Below, one piece after another: positions 1 through 12,300 of a stretch of 64,000 nucleotides of DNA. Positions within the stretch are counted from its first letter, which is position 1, and the number at the start of each line of letters is the position of its first letter. Both the position numbers and the translations under genes were made by a program. The DNA is from Capitulum mitella (Eukaryota > Arthropoda > Thecostraca > Pollicipedomorpha > Pollicipedidae), in the NCBI GenBank assembly GCA_030062745.1, contig CP099842.1:9307838-9371837 (forward strand). The letters are read 5' to 3'. The notes beneath the pieces were generated by a model. That model saw nothing but the letters and a program-made list of their open reading frames with translations. It had not been told where the DNA came from and searched no databases.

Positions 1-1760
1 CAAAACAATGCCCCCTCATAAAATCCCGAATCCGCCCCTGGTTCAGAGCCGCGTCTGTAACCGTCGTGGTCGTGGTACGATAAAAAGGTTATCCAGAGAG
101 GACCGTCTTCACGCAAAACTGAACGGCCGGAAGCTAATTTCGATTTTTTCTCTTGCTTGAATACTTACTCTGTTTTCTGCCTCGCTAGCAACAGCCAGAT
201 CTGGCCAATGAGTTTCCGATAACAGGCATGCGCATAACGCATTCAAATCAGAGGGAGTGAGCTGACGCTGATTCCTGACATCGTAAGGCCGGCCTCGTTT
301 GCACACGTCACCAGACCGGTTGAACTTCGAGAATTTTAATTTCCTTTTCAGATATCATGGTCCACACAGGGTCCTGGGGACTGTCCGAAGTCGCGTCAAC
401 GCGATGCAGCCAACAGGGCCTACAGATGGCATCACGTCATCAGTAGGGGCTCGCGTGAGGCGGCCGCCGGCCCCGAGTCAGCACGCGCTCGGAGCGCGCT
501 GCCATTCTGTCCCGGGAGCGCTGCCGCTATTCTGCCCCGTGCGATTTATGGTGGCCGGAGTGAAACGCTTCGGCTAAAATGCCCGGCCATAAATCAACCA
601 CGGCCAGCCGGCTCTCTGACATAAGAAGGCGCGATTGAAATGCAGAACGCGTTTCTTCCCTATCCATGCAATAAACATGCGGCAATAGCTTGTGCTGCGC
701 TTGGTGCTTGAGTACTTTCATAATTCAGACTCTGGATTCTAGCACGTGTATATATATCCGACCACTTTTTTTCTTTCTCAGAAGTGTTTGCGGAACAGAG
801 GCAATATCGGGGGTAAACGACACCTGAACGACGTAACCATTCTGCTGAATAACACATCATATATGAATGCCACCACCCCAGACCCTTTCCTACACTTAGC
901 TGCTTTCCTTGTCGGACAGCTGAGTCAGGAGGTTCATAATCAACACTTCCGAATTCTAAGGTGACGACGCTTCACAACTTCTCACGCCCGTTTTGCGTGC
1001 GGCGGCGATCTAACAGCCAGCAATTAGTGCACGAACGCAAAACGGGCTTCACGCAGAACCATCATCGCAACAAAAAAGGCTGGACCTATTGCGCGCCTGT
1101 CGCAATGGCAAAATACAGGTTGCCAGAGATCGGTTCGGGGTGGGGAGCTATAGCTGTGATGATGACTGGTAGGACATACGGTATGACGGATACAATAAAT
1201 TGGTAAAGATAGCAGGTCTGGTACGCTGCAGGCACGGTACCCCGCGCTGACAGGTGGGCCGACGAAACGTGTGAAAATACTACGACTGGAATTCAACTTG
1301 TCCACTTAAATGCCTCCCTAATTTGGTAACCTGGGATCAACGCACCTGTATGAAATGCCTCCGGAGAACAATAAGCGATACTTATGCTCATGACAGAACA
1401 CTGAGAATAAATCTTACAATCTCCATGACAACGGGACGCAATGGTACACAGTGCGAACTAACGAACGCTAAAATCTCATCCAATACAAACATATAAATGG
1501 TGATGTTTAATGCAAATTGTCGTTTCGTGGCTTTTATCTCATCGATCACTGCTGTCTGCGACAAAATTCAATACCGCGCGTTTGTTAGTTCTAACTTAAA
1601 CCACAAAAATGGGACCTGAGAAGTGCACGACCTCTTCATGAACTTTCCACTTCAGCCTACGGTGACAATCATTATAGCCGAGATTCACGGCATCACCCAC
1701 ATATCAGCCACCAATGTACTGTCGGTCGCTGACGGGACCTATCTGAAAGATGATACTCAC
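1..1760. other. Left flank / TDG downstream intron, no exon seen
   Basis: The TDG gene enters from the right on the minus strand and its next exon, which should begin with the tryptophan after the GNHF motif, was not found here. I therefore read this stretch as intron running off the window. Only a short inverted repeat (986-1047) stands out. I see no plausible coding exon, RNA gene or mobile element. Confidence 0.5.
986..1047. repeat. Short inverted repeat, 13-bp arms
   Basis: Arms 986-998 (GCCCGTTTTGCGT) and 1035-1047 are perfect reverse complements separated by 36 bases. It could be the end of a small foldback or MITE-like element, or a chance stem-loop. No target-site duplication was identified. 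Confidence 0.55.
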
Positions 1761-1830
1761 AGAAGTGGTTGCCTGGGCCGGCGTAGTGGTGGCCCTTGAA
1801 CGCGGCGAACAGGCCCGGGTTGATGCCGAT
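1761..1830 (-). CDS. TDG: TDG exon with catalytic GINPG motif (third recognised exon)
   Basis: Exon of thymine DNA glycosylase, which removes T from G:T mispairs and, in methylating animals, oxidised 5-methylcytosine derivatives. On the minus strand an AG acceptor lies just before base 1830 and a consensus donor (GTGAGTATC) follows base 1761. The 70-base exon encodes IGINPGL followed by [13 protein letters not shown], the family's catalytic motif. The asparagine of GINPG, which positions the nucleophilic water in TDG, is intact. It joins in frame to the exon at 5407-5569, giving DIVF then IGINPG, the conserved strand that enters the active site. The exon ends in phase 1. The remaining catalytic exons are left of the window. 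Confidence 0.93.
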
Positions 1831-2541
1831 CTGAGGACAAAATACAGCCGGTCAGTCCTGCTTCCCGCGTCCAGTCGGTCCAGCACACAATTCCACACAA
1901 CAGCAAACACTTAACTCTCCCGCACCTCATGCGCAGGCCCACTTCGTGCTCCAACTTAGGGTCAAGGACGTCTGCCCGAGTGTTCTTCCTCCTCAGTTTT
2001 CAAACGGCCAGGGGGGCCAAATCGGCCTTCCGCGCTAGCAATTTCCTATCACCCTCGTACTTTTGTAGGACAAGAGCCAATTTGTCGAATGCTAATTGGC
2101 TGCAATGCGTTCTCGTCGAGTGATGATAAATCAAATGGACAAAGTGACCTCGGTAAAATGAAACAATAGCACGTCCGGCGTTTTCATGTAGTTCTGTAAA
2201 GTAAAGGATGAACAAACACACGCAGTTTTCCTATCATCATATGCATTACAGGCAGCAGTGTCGCAAGAGAGCGACTTTTTCCGCCTGTCTTTTCCGAGCA
2301 GTTCGAGGCAAACCTATGAATGATAATAGAGTCGTATTGACTTGTCCTAATTTTCGGGCTTGCACTAACGAAAACCTGGGTTTTGAGCTCCATAACAGGC
2401 GGGTCTTCGAGGCGTTTTCGGGAGGTATGTGTAGGACTTGTTTACAACAGGAGGCAGCGCCCTTTACGCTCTGTATTTGATATGAGAACCGAATAACCAT
2501 ATTTTTGAAATGTAGCTTTCATTTCATGTCTTACATCATAT

Positions 2542-2601
<60 letters not shown>

Positions 2602-5406
2602 CATACGGTGCACAGTACCAGGGCCGCATCCAGGGATACCTTACTTTGTGCTCTTGAATGTTTCAAAGTGACTTTGGCAGTTTCAATCATGGCACTATGT
2701 TCACCACAAACCATGACCGATATAAGTAAAAGTTTTACATATTTTACAGACATATTACACCACAATACAAATCAATCCATTCAGTCATCAGTGCAACGAT
2801 CAAGTAGTTTGTAACTTAAGACAGGATGAGCAACACATGTGACGTCTTCCTGAAAAGGAAAGAAAAAAAACAAAAATAGAAACAAAAACAAAACAAAGCA
2901 AAAGAAAACACCATTTCATTGCTACTGCACAACGTTTTCGTCAACGCATTCGACTTAGTGTTTGGGGCCAACAAACTTGCCGGGCCGCCGTTTCCCGTAA
3001 CCAGCCAGCCAGGCTACCGATCGATAGCTGTGGTGACAACAGCAGCTGAAAAGCCAGCTGTCTGCACCCCCCCTCCCCTCCCCCGACCGCGGCGGGACGG
3101 CACAGAGGCGGCACTATGAGCCTCCACACCCACTGTCGGGGAACGCGGCGCGGCGGCAACACGGCGTGACCGGACCTGAGCGGAAGCGGAAACAACACCG
3201 ACATACTTCCACGAATGTCTAGTCGATCTGTACACGATATCACTGGCAAAAGGAAGTCGCATCGTTCAGCTACACAAACTGTGGGATCAACCAGCACTCT
3301 GTTGGTCAAATCACTAGGTAGCCAGTTGTCTGGTGAGCAGCGGACGTTAGGTCTTAGCAAAAATAATGAACGAATCTTCTGATATACGCCACAAGCTGGT
3401 CAAAAATGCAGCGCGGAAGTTTCAGCAAACTGTAGTTATTGAGTTTTCACACAGATGCCTCTGGCATCGATAACGAAACGTAAGCCGCCGCCCATGCAGA
3501 TTACATGTGAAATGAATCGTTTGGACTCGCACAAAGGGAGCAACACACGCAAAGCGGCGACCACCAGGTGCGGCACGCACGCCGGCAAGTGCACAAGCAC
3601 GAACATCCCCTCACCCCCCCCCCCGACCGTCTCTACCGACTCGCCGGATTCCCGCCGATCCTCAACAGCTCGCCGGTCCGAGCAGTGCCAGCGCGCAGCG
3701 CTGGTCCCAGCGTCCCCGGGGCGGCGCCCGCCCGGGGGACCGCGGCGCGGGCGGGGGCGGCGCCGGGCCGCCACCACAATGGGGCACGTTCAACTTCATT
3801 AGCGCCGGTCGATGGGGACGGCTTCAGGCGGCCGGCGGCTGGCGGCTGGCGGAGGCGATTCGAGCCGGTCGGAGCCGGCCACCCTCCCACAGCCGCTGAA
3901 GCCGCGCGGCACGGCCACCTCTCGCGGAGACTGGGGCGAGTGCCGGGCCCACGAGAAACACTGGTGTCCCATCTATCCCCTGGCGCCACTCGAGCGGCAC
4001 ACAATAATGGACCAGAAACTTAATCAACCTCAAGGCACCCACACGAGGCCACATCCCAATATTCCTTTACTACCCACGTGGCAAAGGTTGTCATGGCTCA
4101 AAATCGGTCCCAAGCCCCCAAAGTTCACTTTACAGCCCCGTCTAACTGTTTCACTTCCAGCGTGCGTGCGACAGTGGTCTACGGCCTACGGCCTACGGTC
4201 TGCCGCCACACAAATGAATGATTATGTTCGGCTGACAATCAATAGCTAAGTGACTGGTACAGTTTATTGGTTTATGTGTGGCACATAAGTGCCAATAAAA
4301 GCTTAAACATCACCAAAGGAATTAACTATTGACTACTAAACGGCCCCACGAAGACCAAATGGCATCCGAGCACACAAATTTCTCTTCCGTAGAAAACGAC
4401 CCAGGACCCTTCGGTAACGAGCAAAATTCAATACCGGGCTAGATTATTCGACCACAATGACATACGAGTGAGTCGCGTTAGTCGACCTATTTGCCAATGA
4501 AACAAAATCTATCAATGGATGTCGTATATGAATGCAATGTTTGAATTTGCATTTCTTGACAACGGATCCTTGGAAGTTGTGGTCACAATCGTAAAACAAT
4601 TCTTTTCTTATTCAGCGCTAGAACCAAAGCACGTGGCAAGCCCCCAAAAACATATGAATTCGACGTATTCCTCTCTTCTCAAGCCACCAACAACACGGCT
4701 GGTGCATGGCAAGCGAAACCTCCGGCGTGTCTTTCCAAAGCTAGGGAACATTTCATTTCATCTTTGTGTTTCTTACCAAACCATGAGAAAGATTTCTTTC
4801 AATGACTACATTTACCGATCTATTTCAGAATTCTGCATCCGGAACTGCAACTTCAAATGTCAGGCGAGCCCAGCTATTGTTTGCAACCACTGCTTAGTGT
4901 ATCAGAGATGTACAACAACGTCGCAGAGCAAAATGTTACCATCCAAATACTAATATTAACACAAAAAAGTGTACGTGCTAACGCATTTGGACGGGAACGC
5001 GAAATTCTTCAAGAATTGAGCTATTTGTGGCGGGAACTTCTTGATTCAGTCCAAACAGGTCGCGAAGTCATCATCCGATGCAATAAGCATTATGGCCGGC
5101 CGGGTCCCAGAATTTGTATCCGCCAGGTGGCGTAAAGACGGCAACGTCCTAGGGCCCTGTTTGTAGAAAAATAAGCCCTACTGAGCCGTGAATCAGGACA
5201 GTTTCATATGTGTTCATGTGTTCAATATGCGTTCAAGACAGGTGGCAGTACAGCAAAGTTATGTTGGCCAAAAGAGATAAAATGACCACTACAGCCCTAC
5301 GATGCCGCTAAAGTCCACACGTCCGTTCCCGTAACCCTGACCCAGTGTCGGGGATCCCTGCCAGAGCCGGTCATTACGGCGCCGGACGGGTCGGTCCGCC
5401 ACTCAC
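1831..5406 (-). other. TDG intron between exons 2 and 3
   Basis: About 3.6 kb without recognisable exons. It contains a long (TA)n tract (about 2545-2599), an A/C-rich simple stretch (about 2855-2910) and a GC-rich, CpG-dense segment at about 3050-3960 whose open frames show no family resemblance. The GC-rich segment could be a regulatory or CpG-island-like region. I found no evidence of a separate gene. Confidence 0.6.
2545..2599. repeat. (TA)n microsatellite
   Basis: An uninterrupted TA dinucleotide tract of about 55 bases within the TDG intron. It is cruciform-prone and probably polymorphic in length. Confidence 0.95.
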
Positions 5407-5569
5407 AAACACGATGTCCAGGCCGGGCGCCAGGTGGTCGGGCAGCGTCAGCTTCGACAGCTCCTCCGGCGACAGGCCGTTGAAGCGGTCCTGCTTCTTG
5501 CGCGGCCGGTTCGGGTCCGTCGAGCGCACGGGCGTCTTGTACTTGGGCACCTCCATGCCGGCGGCGGCC
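5407..5569 (-). CDS. TDG: TDG exon, start of glycosylase domain (second recognised exon)
   Basis: This 163-base minus-strand exon begins after a CTGCCAG acceptor (AG at 5571-5570) and ends before a GTGAGT donor at 5406-5401. It encodes a basic linker (PNRPRKKQ), then DRFNGLSPEELSKLTLPD and GLDIVF. This aligns with the opening of the TDG catalytic domain, where human TDG has RFNGVSEAELLTKTLPD and LDIVIIG. Phase agrees on both sides: the previous exon leaves two bases (AT) that this exon completes with G, and the exon ends at a codon boundary before the GINPG exon. Confidence 0.93.
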
Positions 5570-6652
5570 CTGGCAGCAGTTGAGCGATGAGGCGGCGCCG
5601 CCGGGCCGGGCGGGACACAGCGCAGGCCGGAGCGGGACGGCCGGCACCGGACAAGCGAGGTGGCTCCGTTGGCAGGAGGTCCGTCTCCGCTCCCCACACC
5701 GGCAAGGTGGGCTTGCGTCGCCTCAGCCCTCGCCAAATCTCCTGTAGGTCAGCTGACAACTAGCCTATAGAGGGAAACACTGGCTCCCGCGCGACCGAGT
5801 CGCTGACGCCGGCACGTTAACCTTTCGTCTAAACATTAAGACGCTGACCTGGCAATACGCTACTGCACGTAGAGATCAAAATTCCCGCAGAAACCATCGC
5901 TTGGCGCGAGTTCTCATTCCAACCCGTGGCAGGCTGGGCCATGCCGAGCCCAGTCGGGCACAGCCATCGGCTTTCTGGCGTGCTCTCGGTGACAAGGGGC
6001 GGGGTGTGTGTGGGGGGGGGAACGGAACGACACGCTCTGCAACAGTCGGCCTTGCAGAACAACCCGCCCGGGCCGAAGCAGCCATGGACCCCAAGAAGGC
6101 TGCAAACGCGACCGCAACTTGGGTGACGCTCGTGGCACAGTATGTGGGATGCCAACGAAGTCATTACAGTGATAAAAGGGACACAGCGAAGTTGAAATGT
6201 CGAACATCGAACGTTAATGGAAAAAGCAGATGTATTTTCTAGCAGCCGAATCGAATAACCATTAACGCTGAGAACTGCTTCCAGTGAGGCAAGCATGCGC
6301 CATGAAAGGAATGCTAACCTGACATGCTGACTACAGTGACCCGCAAGAATTCGAAACGTTTCACCGTTGACGCGATTTCTGGAAAAATATCACCTGAGAG
6401 TCTGATAGCGCCGATCGCATCTTTGTTTGCTGCGCACAAACGAACACTTTCCGCGTGAATGAGCCCCAAACATAGCAAAACCGCCCAAAACTCTTTCGGA
6501 ACATTGGAGTGAGGACCATATCATCAAGATGTCGGTGCGCCTTTAGGTCCTAATAATCAATCAAGCAAGCAAAAGAAGCTTTGGTCGAGTCTCTGCACTT
6601 GTCCACATCCTGCAGCCACTACCACCCCCTCCCACGACCGCCCACCACTCAC
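5570..6652 (-). other. TDG intron between exons 1 and 2
   Basis: About 1.1 kb with no exon recognised. It includes a G-run near 6010 and, at about 6525-6580, a fragment resembling the SINE-like sequence at 8145-8213 and 14080-14133. Confidence 0.6.
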
Positions 6653-6913
6653 ATGGCCTCCAGCAGCTTCTTGGGCTTGCGGCCGCGCTTCTTGGGGAAC
6701 TGGAAGGGCAGCAGCGGCGGGCCAGGGCCGGCCGTCTCGGCCGCCGGTGGACCCGCCGGCTCCGAGTAGTCGTCCACGAAGCTGTACGGGTCCTCGTGCA
6801 GCGGCTTGGGGTAGCCGCCGCCGTCCGGTTGGCCGTTGTACGGGCCGGCGCCGGCCGCGCCGTACCCGTCACCGGCCATCCGGTACGGGTGGCCGTAGCC
6901 GGACATCACGCCG

Positions 6914-6944
<31 letters not shown>

Positions 6945-7069
6945 CGTCGAAGGCGCCGGCAGCGTAGTCGGCGTGGGTGCCGTAGAAGTCGGCGCCGGCG
7001 GCCGTGGCGTCGTCCCTGTGCAACCGGCCGTGGCTCGGGTCGGCGGCGCTCGGTCTCTCCTCGTCCGGC
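6653..7069 (-). CDS. TDG: TDG N-terminal exon (low-complexity, AT-hook-like end)
   Basis: Minus-strand exon ending in FPKKRGRKPKKLLEA plus two bases (AT), directly before a GTGAGT donor, and joining in phase to exon 5407-5569. The protein is a disordered N-terminus: a run of 12 glycines (GCC/CGC repeats at about 6911-6945), then G/Y/P-rich sequence, then the basic AT-hook-like KKRGRKPKK. Basic, disordered N-termini that grip DNA are usual for TDG. The 5' boundary is placed at the AG of ATGACCGCAG at 7071-7070, which gives one base completing a codon left in phase 2. The upstream array holds many similar acceptors, so the true start could differ. The exon with the initiator ATG was not identified. 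Confidence 0.75.
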
Positions 7070-7080
7070 CTGCGGTCATA

Positions 7081-7600
7081 AGGTGGCACGGTCACACGAG
7101 GTCCGGCCTGATGACACAGGGCGGCACGGTCACACGAGGCCCGGCCTGATGACACAGGGAGACACGGTCACATGAGGCCCGGCCTGTGGTCAGAGGGTGG
7201 CACGGTCACACGAGGTCCGGCCTGATGACACAGGGAGGCACGGTCACACGAGGCCCGGCCTGATGACACAGGGCTGCACGATCACACGAGGCCCGGCCTG
7301 ATGACACAGGGCGGCACGGTCACACGAGGCCCGGCCTGATGACACAGGGTGGCACGGTCACACGAGGCCCGGCCTGAGCACACAGGGCGGCACGGTCACA
7401 CGAGGCTCGGTCTGATGACACAGGGCAGCACGGTCACACGAGGCCCGGTCTGAGGACACAGGGAGGCACGGTCACACGAGGCCCGGCCTGAGGACACAGG
7501 GCGGCACGGTCACACGAGGTCCGGCCTGAGGACACAGGGTGGCACGGTCACACGAGGCCCAGCCCGAGGACACAGGGTGACACTGTCGCACGAGACGGTC
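7081..7600 (-). repeat. 38-bp minisatellite abutting the TDG exon acceptor
   Basis: About 13 copies of a 38-bp unit. Read on the minus strand, each unit is GTGACCGTGCC, then a CCCTGTGTCATCAG acceptor-like end, then GCCGGGCCTCG. The real exon junction (GTGACCGTGCCACC, TTATGACCGCAG, GCCGGACGAGG) is the last, slightly diverged unit. The array therefore repeats the intron end plus the first bases of the TDG exon. Most units keep a CAG/G acceptor. Confidence 0.93.
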
Positions 7601-10600
7601 GCGGCGTGCGGCCTGCACACAGATGGCGGCACGGTCACGCGAGCCGCCGGCGCTGCGCAGGCCCCGGCGGCTCGCCGGAGACCGCTGGGCAGCAGGACAG
7701 GTCTGGCGACCGGCGACCTTTCACCTGTTCTCAGTCTCGGGACAGGTCGCTGCGATTTATGAATGTCGAAATCCAGCCGAGTGGTGCGGGAAATCGCGGA
7801 CACATGAGAGTGACGACGGCAGACTTACACCCATATAAGTTCACAAGAGGCGAATACATAAGCAAACAAACACGTCATCATACCTTCGAGATTTGCATGA
7901 GCATCAAATCGTATCACTCACTTCGAAATATCTCTGTTTCAAGTAGGTACGGGATTTTAACATATCTTTTTTTTTATTTGTCCGTCGCAGAACCGCGGAA
8001 AACATTTGGTATTCAACGCACAAACGCAACAAACGTCATCAGGACTAGCTAAATATAACTTGTCCCAGGAAACATTCAACGGGAATGCAGAACGACTCAT
8101 TCCGCGAGAAATCAGGTGTTTTCTACGCCCCAGATCACCCCAGACAGCTGGACGCCGAATGACCTTGAAGTCGGTGCGCCCCTAAGCCCCAATAACCAAC
8201 CACCCCAGACCGCAAGGTATGGCGTGAGCAGGCGCGGGCGGGATTTGATACCAAATGGCTCAGCAGCCAGTGGAAAAAAAACTATGCCTGTGAGCACCTG
8301 TCGGAGTCAGTGTGGTCATATCGAACTCTGAATACCAGAGACCATGACACTCCGCCGAACGCCGAGTACTATGAATACCTGGCCTTAGGCAAGTTTGACC
8401 GATCACTCTACAAGGCAATGACGTCGCCTTCCAGGAAACAAAACGTTCCAGTGTAGCTTAGAATTTATGCGGAGTTTCTGTCATATCTTTGCATCTTCTG
8501 TTGAAGGTCCGAGTTAAAACATGCCTTTATCGCCAAAAAAACATACCAAGCTCCTCAAAAAAACCGCCTCAACACCTGACCTCTCCTGACCAGTACGAAA
8601 CAGTCAAGCTGTCGTCGGATACCAATAACGCGCAACTAATCACTAGTCTCCCAACGAGCCGTTCTGCGGGCATCACGGACAGCAGACATATATCTTAAGG
8701 CCACTATGACAAAAGACTCGCGAAGGCTGAGCGAAAGTGCTCGTCTGTTAAGATGCGGTAGCTTTTGTGCACGGCACTGGCGCGTGCAGGCTGGACCGGA
8801 ACGACCCGACGCGTCACACTGCCGTCCACAGGCCAGGCCTGCGACTGACCTTCAAGTGCATGCACGGACCCCACACCTGCACGTACTTAATCGCTATACG
8901 GGTCAAGGCGGCGACAATTTTACCCGAGACACGGAGGTCCCAGTCTCGTCATGGTGCACGGATTGCAGCCGCCTCGGTCTGCGCAGATCGCAACACTCGG
9001 CGGCAGGCGGGTCAAACAAATCAAAACAGCTTTTCTGCTTGCCTAGCCAGCATCCCTGCCTGGTCACCACGCACCCCCAACCATGAAGGTGCAAAATGAC
9101 GTCTGACGTGTACATACCACTGGAAGTGAACATTTCTGAGCCCCAATGCACAAACGGCACGACTGAAGTTAATGAATTCGAACGCGCCGGCGAAGATCTG
9201 GCAAAAACTAAAATCAACTAGCGATTTTTCCGAACTTCTATGAACCTTACACTTCCAAAACTTACATGCAAAAAGAAGCCGAAGCCGAACATTACGGCCA
9301 GACCTACCATCGGTTGAATTAATCCATGCGAACAATGGACCCCAAACAGTATTCGCATAAACGTAGAGAAGTTCTAAGCAGCAAAACGCACACAAGTCCC
9401 CTCGCGTAACGTCAATGGAACGTGAGATGTATTTATCACTGACGGACAGTATGAACTTTCAATTCCTTTGTCTTAGTCTACTGATGGCACATGAAAATGG
9501 TCGATTTAAATAGCAAAAAGAGAGTCCAAGAACAAGTAAGGCTTTCACCAAAACCAGCCGTTACTTGGAATTCCAAGACACGGTCCGGCGTTCAGCATTC
9601 GCGCAATACACTCTGCTTGAAATGTGCCCTGATTCGAAACATCGTTCTAGCAAATCACTGGAATCAAATTTTGTACAAAAAAATGTATGAAACCGATAAA
9701 ACACGACGGAAATCGTAAGCTTAACGTCACAAAACCACAACAAATCAGCTAAAACGCTACTGTGCAGTACGTGTCCAGTAAATCTATCACTCGAAGTAAA
9801 AATACAGAGGAACAGGACTGTGCTATCTTTGGGCAATCTGCTATTCCAGGACATTTTACTATTCCAACCACACGGCCATCCAAAAAGTCCATTTTTTTGC
9901 ATTCGTTTCCTGATAATATAATCTATTCAGAAGTCCCATGCTACAAATGCCACAAACAAATGTTCTAGTAAACCACCACGCTGTGGACCAGCACGGACCC
10001 ATGGCTTGGAGCTTGTACGTTCTCCCTGCAACAGTTGCCCGTCCAAGGTTTGCGCATCTTTCTTTGCTCATCTGCGCAGCACTGGCCTAGAGACAGCAAG
10101 GATGCTGGAAAGGAACGCAAACTGCAATGGGACCCGGAGCCGGTCCAGCCGGGCGACATCGCCACCGTTAACCTGCCGCGATATCGTGTCAATGGCGCGC
10201 TCAGGAGATCCACACTGTGTTTTGTAAGAATGTCTCACGCTTCCCCTTTTGCAGCCTCAGAGCAGACGTCGGCTGGTGGGCGAACTAAAACGTTCCTTGG
10301 AGTCGGCTGGCACGGCCCGTGCGCGGGCAGCCCTTGCCAGCCACAGACCAAAGTCAAGAGGTTCGCTGGAATCAGGGGCGTTGTCTTCTAAGCACAGTCT
10401 CGCCAATACATACGAGCAGACTATGCACTGGCGACTGTGGCGGGCTGTGTACTGTACTACGGGTGACACTTGTGTTAACAGCTGTGCTGATTGATACCCT
10501 GATTAGCTGGGCATTAAAGAACGTGATTAATTGCTCATACCTTCAGCGGTGTCCACAGCCCTAACCAGCCTCACACAGCGCTCGTCAAACTGAGGTCACA

Positions 10601-10940
10601 AAATGTAGACACGATGCCTTGCCGAGGAATTTCTCGACCAAGAGCCACAGAGCCCAGAGAGAGGCCACGCGGTGACATACCGGACGCACAATCATGTCCG
10701 CTCTGAGCAACAGCGAAAATGCACATATGGGCAGCAGCGTACGTCTTCTCGACTTCCGCCCACAACGCCACGAGACGACGCGCCACCATGCCCGCAACAT
10801 CGGTCTCCGCTGTACCGTGATCATGCAATGACCCCGCTACTGATATCATACACAGCCCGGAGGCGCTGACGATCAGGCGCGGAGGTGCCCATCACTCCCA
10901 GACAGCGGCTCCAACTCAGCGCTTTTGCCGACCCCAGTCC
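7601..10940. other. No gene recognised upstream of the TDG exons
   Basis: Mixed-composition DNA, presumably TDG upstream intron or 5' region on the minus strand. The open frames are short and match no family I know. It holds one SINE-like fragment (8145-8213). The TDG first exon and promoter should lie here or further right, but no initiator exon with a donor in the needed phase 2 could be defended. Confidence 0.45.
8145..8213 (-). repeat. SINE-like dispersed repeat fragment
   Basis: The segment containing GCCGAATGACC and GGTGCGCCCCTAAGCCCC followed by AATAACCAACCA recurs almost unchanged at 14080-14133 and, more diverged, at 6525-6580. The shared sequence ends in a simple AACC tail, as small retroposons do. 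Minus-strand orientation is my guess. The internal promoter and full length were not established. Confidence 0.55.
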
Positions 10941-10949
10941 GTCACGGAT

Positions 10950-11935
10950 AACCCCCTGTCGGTCCCCTTCTCGGTCTGCTGACCCAGGCCAGTCACAGAC
11001 CACCTCCTGTCTGTCGTCTCCTCTGTCTGACCCGGGCCGGTCACAGACTACCTCCTGTCGGTCCCCTCCTCTGTCTGACCCGGGCTGGTCACAGACTACC
11101 TCCTGTCCGTCCCCTCCTCTGTCTGACCCGGGCCGGTCACAGACCACCTCCTGTCTGTCGTCTCCTCTGTCTGACTCGGGCCGGTCACCGACTACCTCCT
11201 GTCGGTCCCCTCCTCTGTCTGACCCGGGCCGGTCAAAGACCACCTCCTGTCCGTCCCCTCCTCTGTCTGACCCGGGCCGGTCACAGATCATCTGTCGGTC
11301 CCCTCCTCTGTCTGACTCCTGTCAGTCCCCTCCTCTGTCTGACCCGGGCCGGTCACAGACTACCTCCTGTTGGTCCTCTCCTCTGTCTGACCCGGGCCGG
11401 TCACCGACTACCTCCTGTCGGTCCCCTCCTCTGTCTGACCCGGGCCGGTCACAGACTACCTCCTGTCGGTCCCCTCCTCTGTCTGACCCGGGCCGGTCAC
11501 AGATCATCTGTCGGTCCCCTCCTCTGTCTGACTCCTGTCAGTCCCCTCCTCTGTCTGACCCGGGCCGGTCACAGACTACCTCCTGTCGGTCCCCTCCTCT
11601 GTCTGACCCGGGCCAGTCACAGACCACCTCCTGTCGGTCCCCTCCTCTGTCTGACCCGGGACGGTCACAGATCATTTGTCGGTCCCCTCCTCTGTCTGAC
11701 CCGAGCCGGTCACAAACCAGCTCCTGTGTGTACCCTCCTCCGTCTGCCGAACCGGGCCGGCCACAGATTATCTGTCGGTCCCGACCCGGGGCGGTCGCAG
11801 ATCATCTGTCGGTCCACTCCTCTGTCTGACCCGGACCGGTCACAGACCACCTCCTGTCTGTCTCCTCCTCCGTCTGCTGACCCGGGCCGGTCACAGATTA
11901 TCTGTCGGTCCCGACCCAGGCCGGTCACAGAGCAC
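10950..11935. repeat. Large 48-bp minisatellite (about 1 kb)
   Basis: About 20 copies of a unit such as CGGTCCCCTCCTCTGTCTGA followed by CCCGGGCCGGTCACAGACTA and CCTCCTGT. Most units are 48 bp and some are shortened (CACAGATCATCTGT variants). Because 48 is divisible by three, a long open frame (RSPPLSDPGRSQTTSC repeated) runs through it; I regard this as a by-product, not a protein. It lies upstream of the TDG exons on the minus strand. Confidence 0.93.
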
Positions 11936-11939
11936 CCCC

Positions 11940-12300
11940 TGAAAGCTGCTGGACCGTTGCGCTCAGGCACGGGGCCGTGCCGCAGCAGTCGCTGCAGCCG
12001 CGAGGCCGGCCGCGGCGCGCCGGCCGTGGATTCGACCAGCCGCGCCGGGCCGGCGCCCGTCCGGTCGCGAGGGCCCCTCCCTGTCCGCGGTATCCGGCCG
12101 GTAGCCAGCCGGAGGGCGGCCGACGGGTGACGGCTGCCGCCGCGGCGGAGGCGACCGGCTGCGCCTCAAAGGCCGCGCTCCGACCGCCGCGGACGCGCAC
12201 AGCGCCCACTGGCGCCGAAACAGCGCCGGCCCAGCCCGCCGCCGCGCCGCTACGGCACAGAAGGCAGCCGCCCCCGCGGGGAGGCTGAACAGCTGGGCCG
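11940..12300. other. GC- and CpG-rich segment, possible promoter island
   Basis: Very CpG-dense sequence directly right of the minisatellite and before a CpG-poor block. It could be the promoter or first-exon region of TDG (minus strand), but no initiator exon was recognised. The open frames on both strands are arginine/alanine/proline-rich, as expected of GC-rich DNA, and match nothing I know. Confidence 0.35.

Noticed and set aside
3455-4249. Several overlapping open frames in the GC-rich part of the TDG intron
   Set aside because: Low-complexity R/P/G-rich peptides in several frames at once, with no conserved motif or splice context.
6747-7175. Arginine-rich plus-strand frame opposite the TDG exon
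   Set aside because: Shadow of the glycine repeat and GC-rich exon on the minus strand.
10885-11829. 314-residue open frame of RSPPLSDPGRSQTTSC repeats
   Set aside because: It is the 48-bp minisatellite read in one of its open frames; the reverse strand is open too, and there is no unique domain, splice support or start context.
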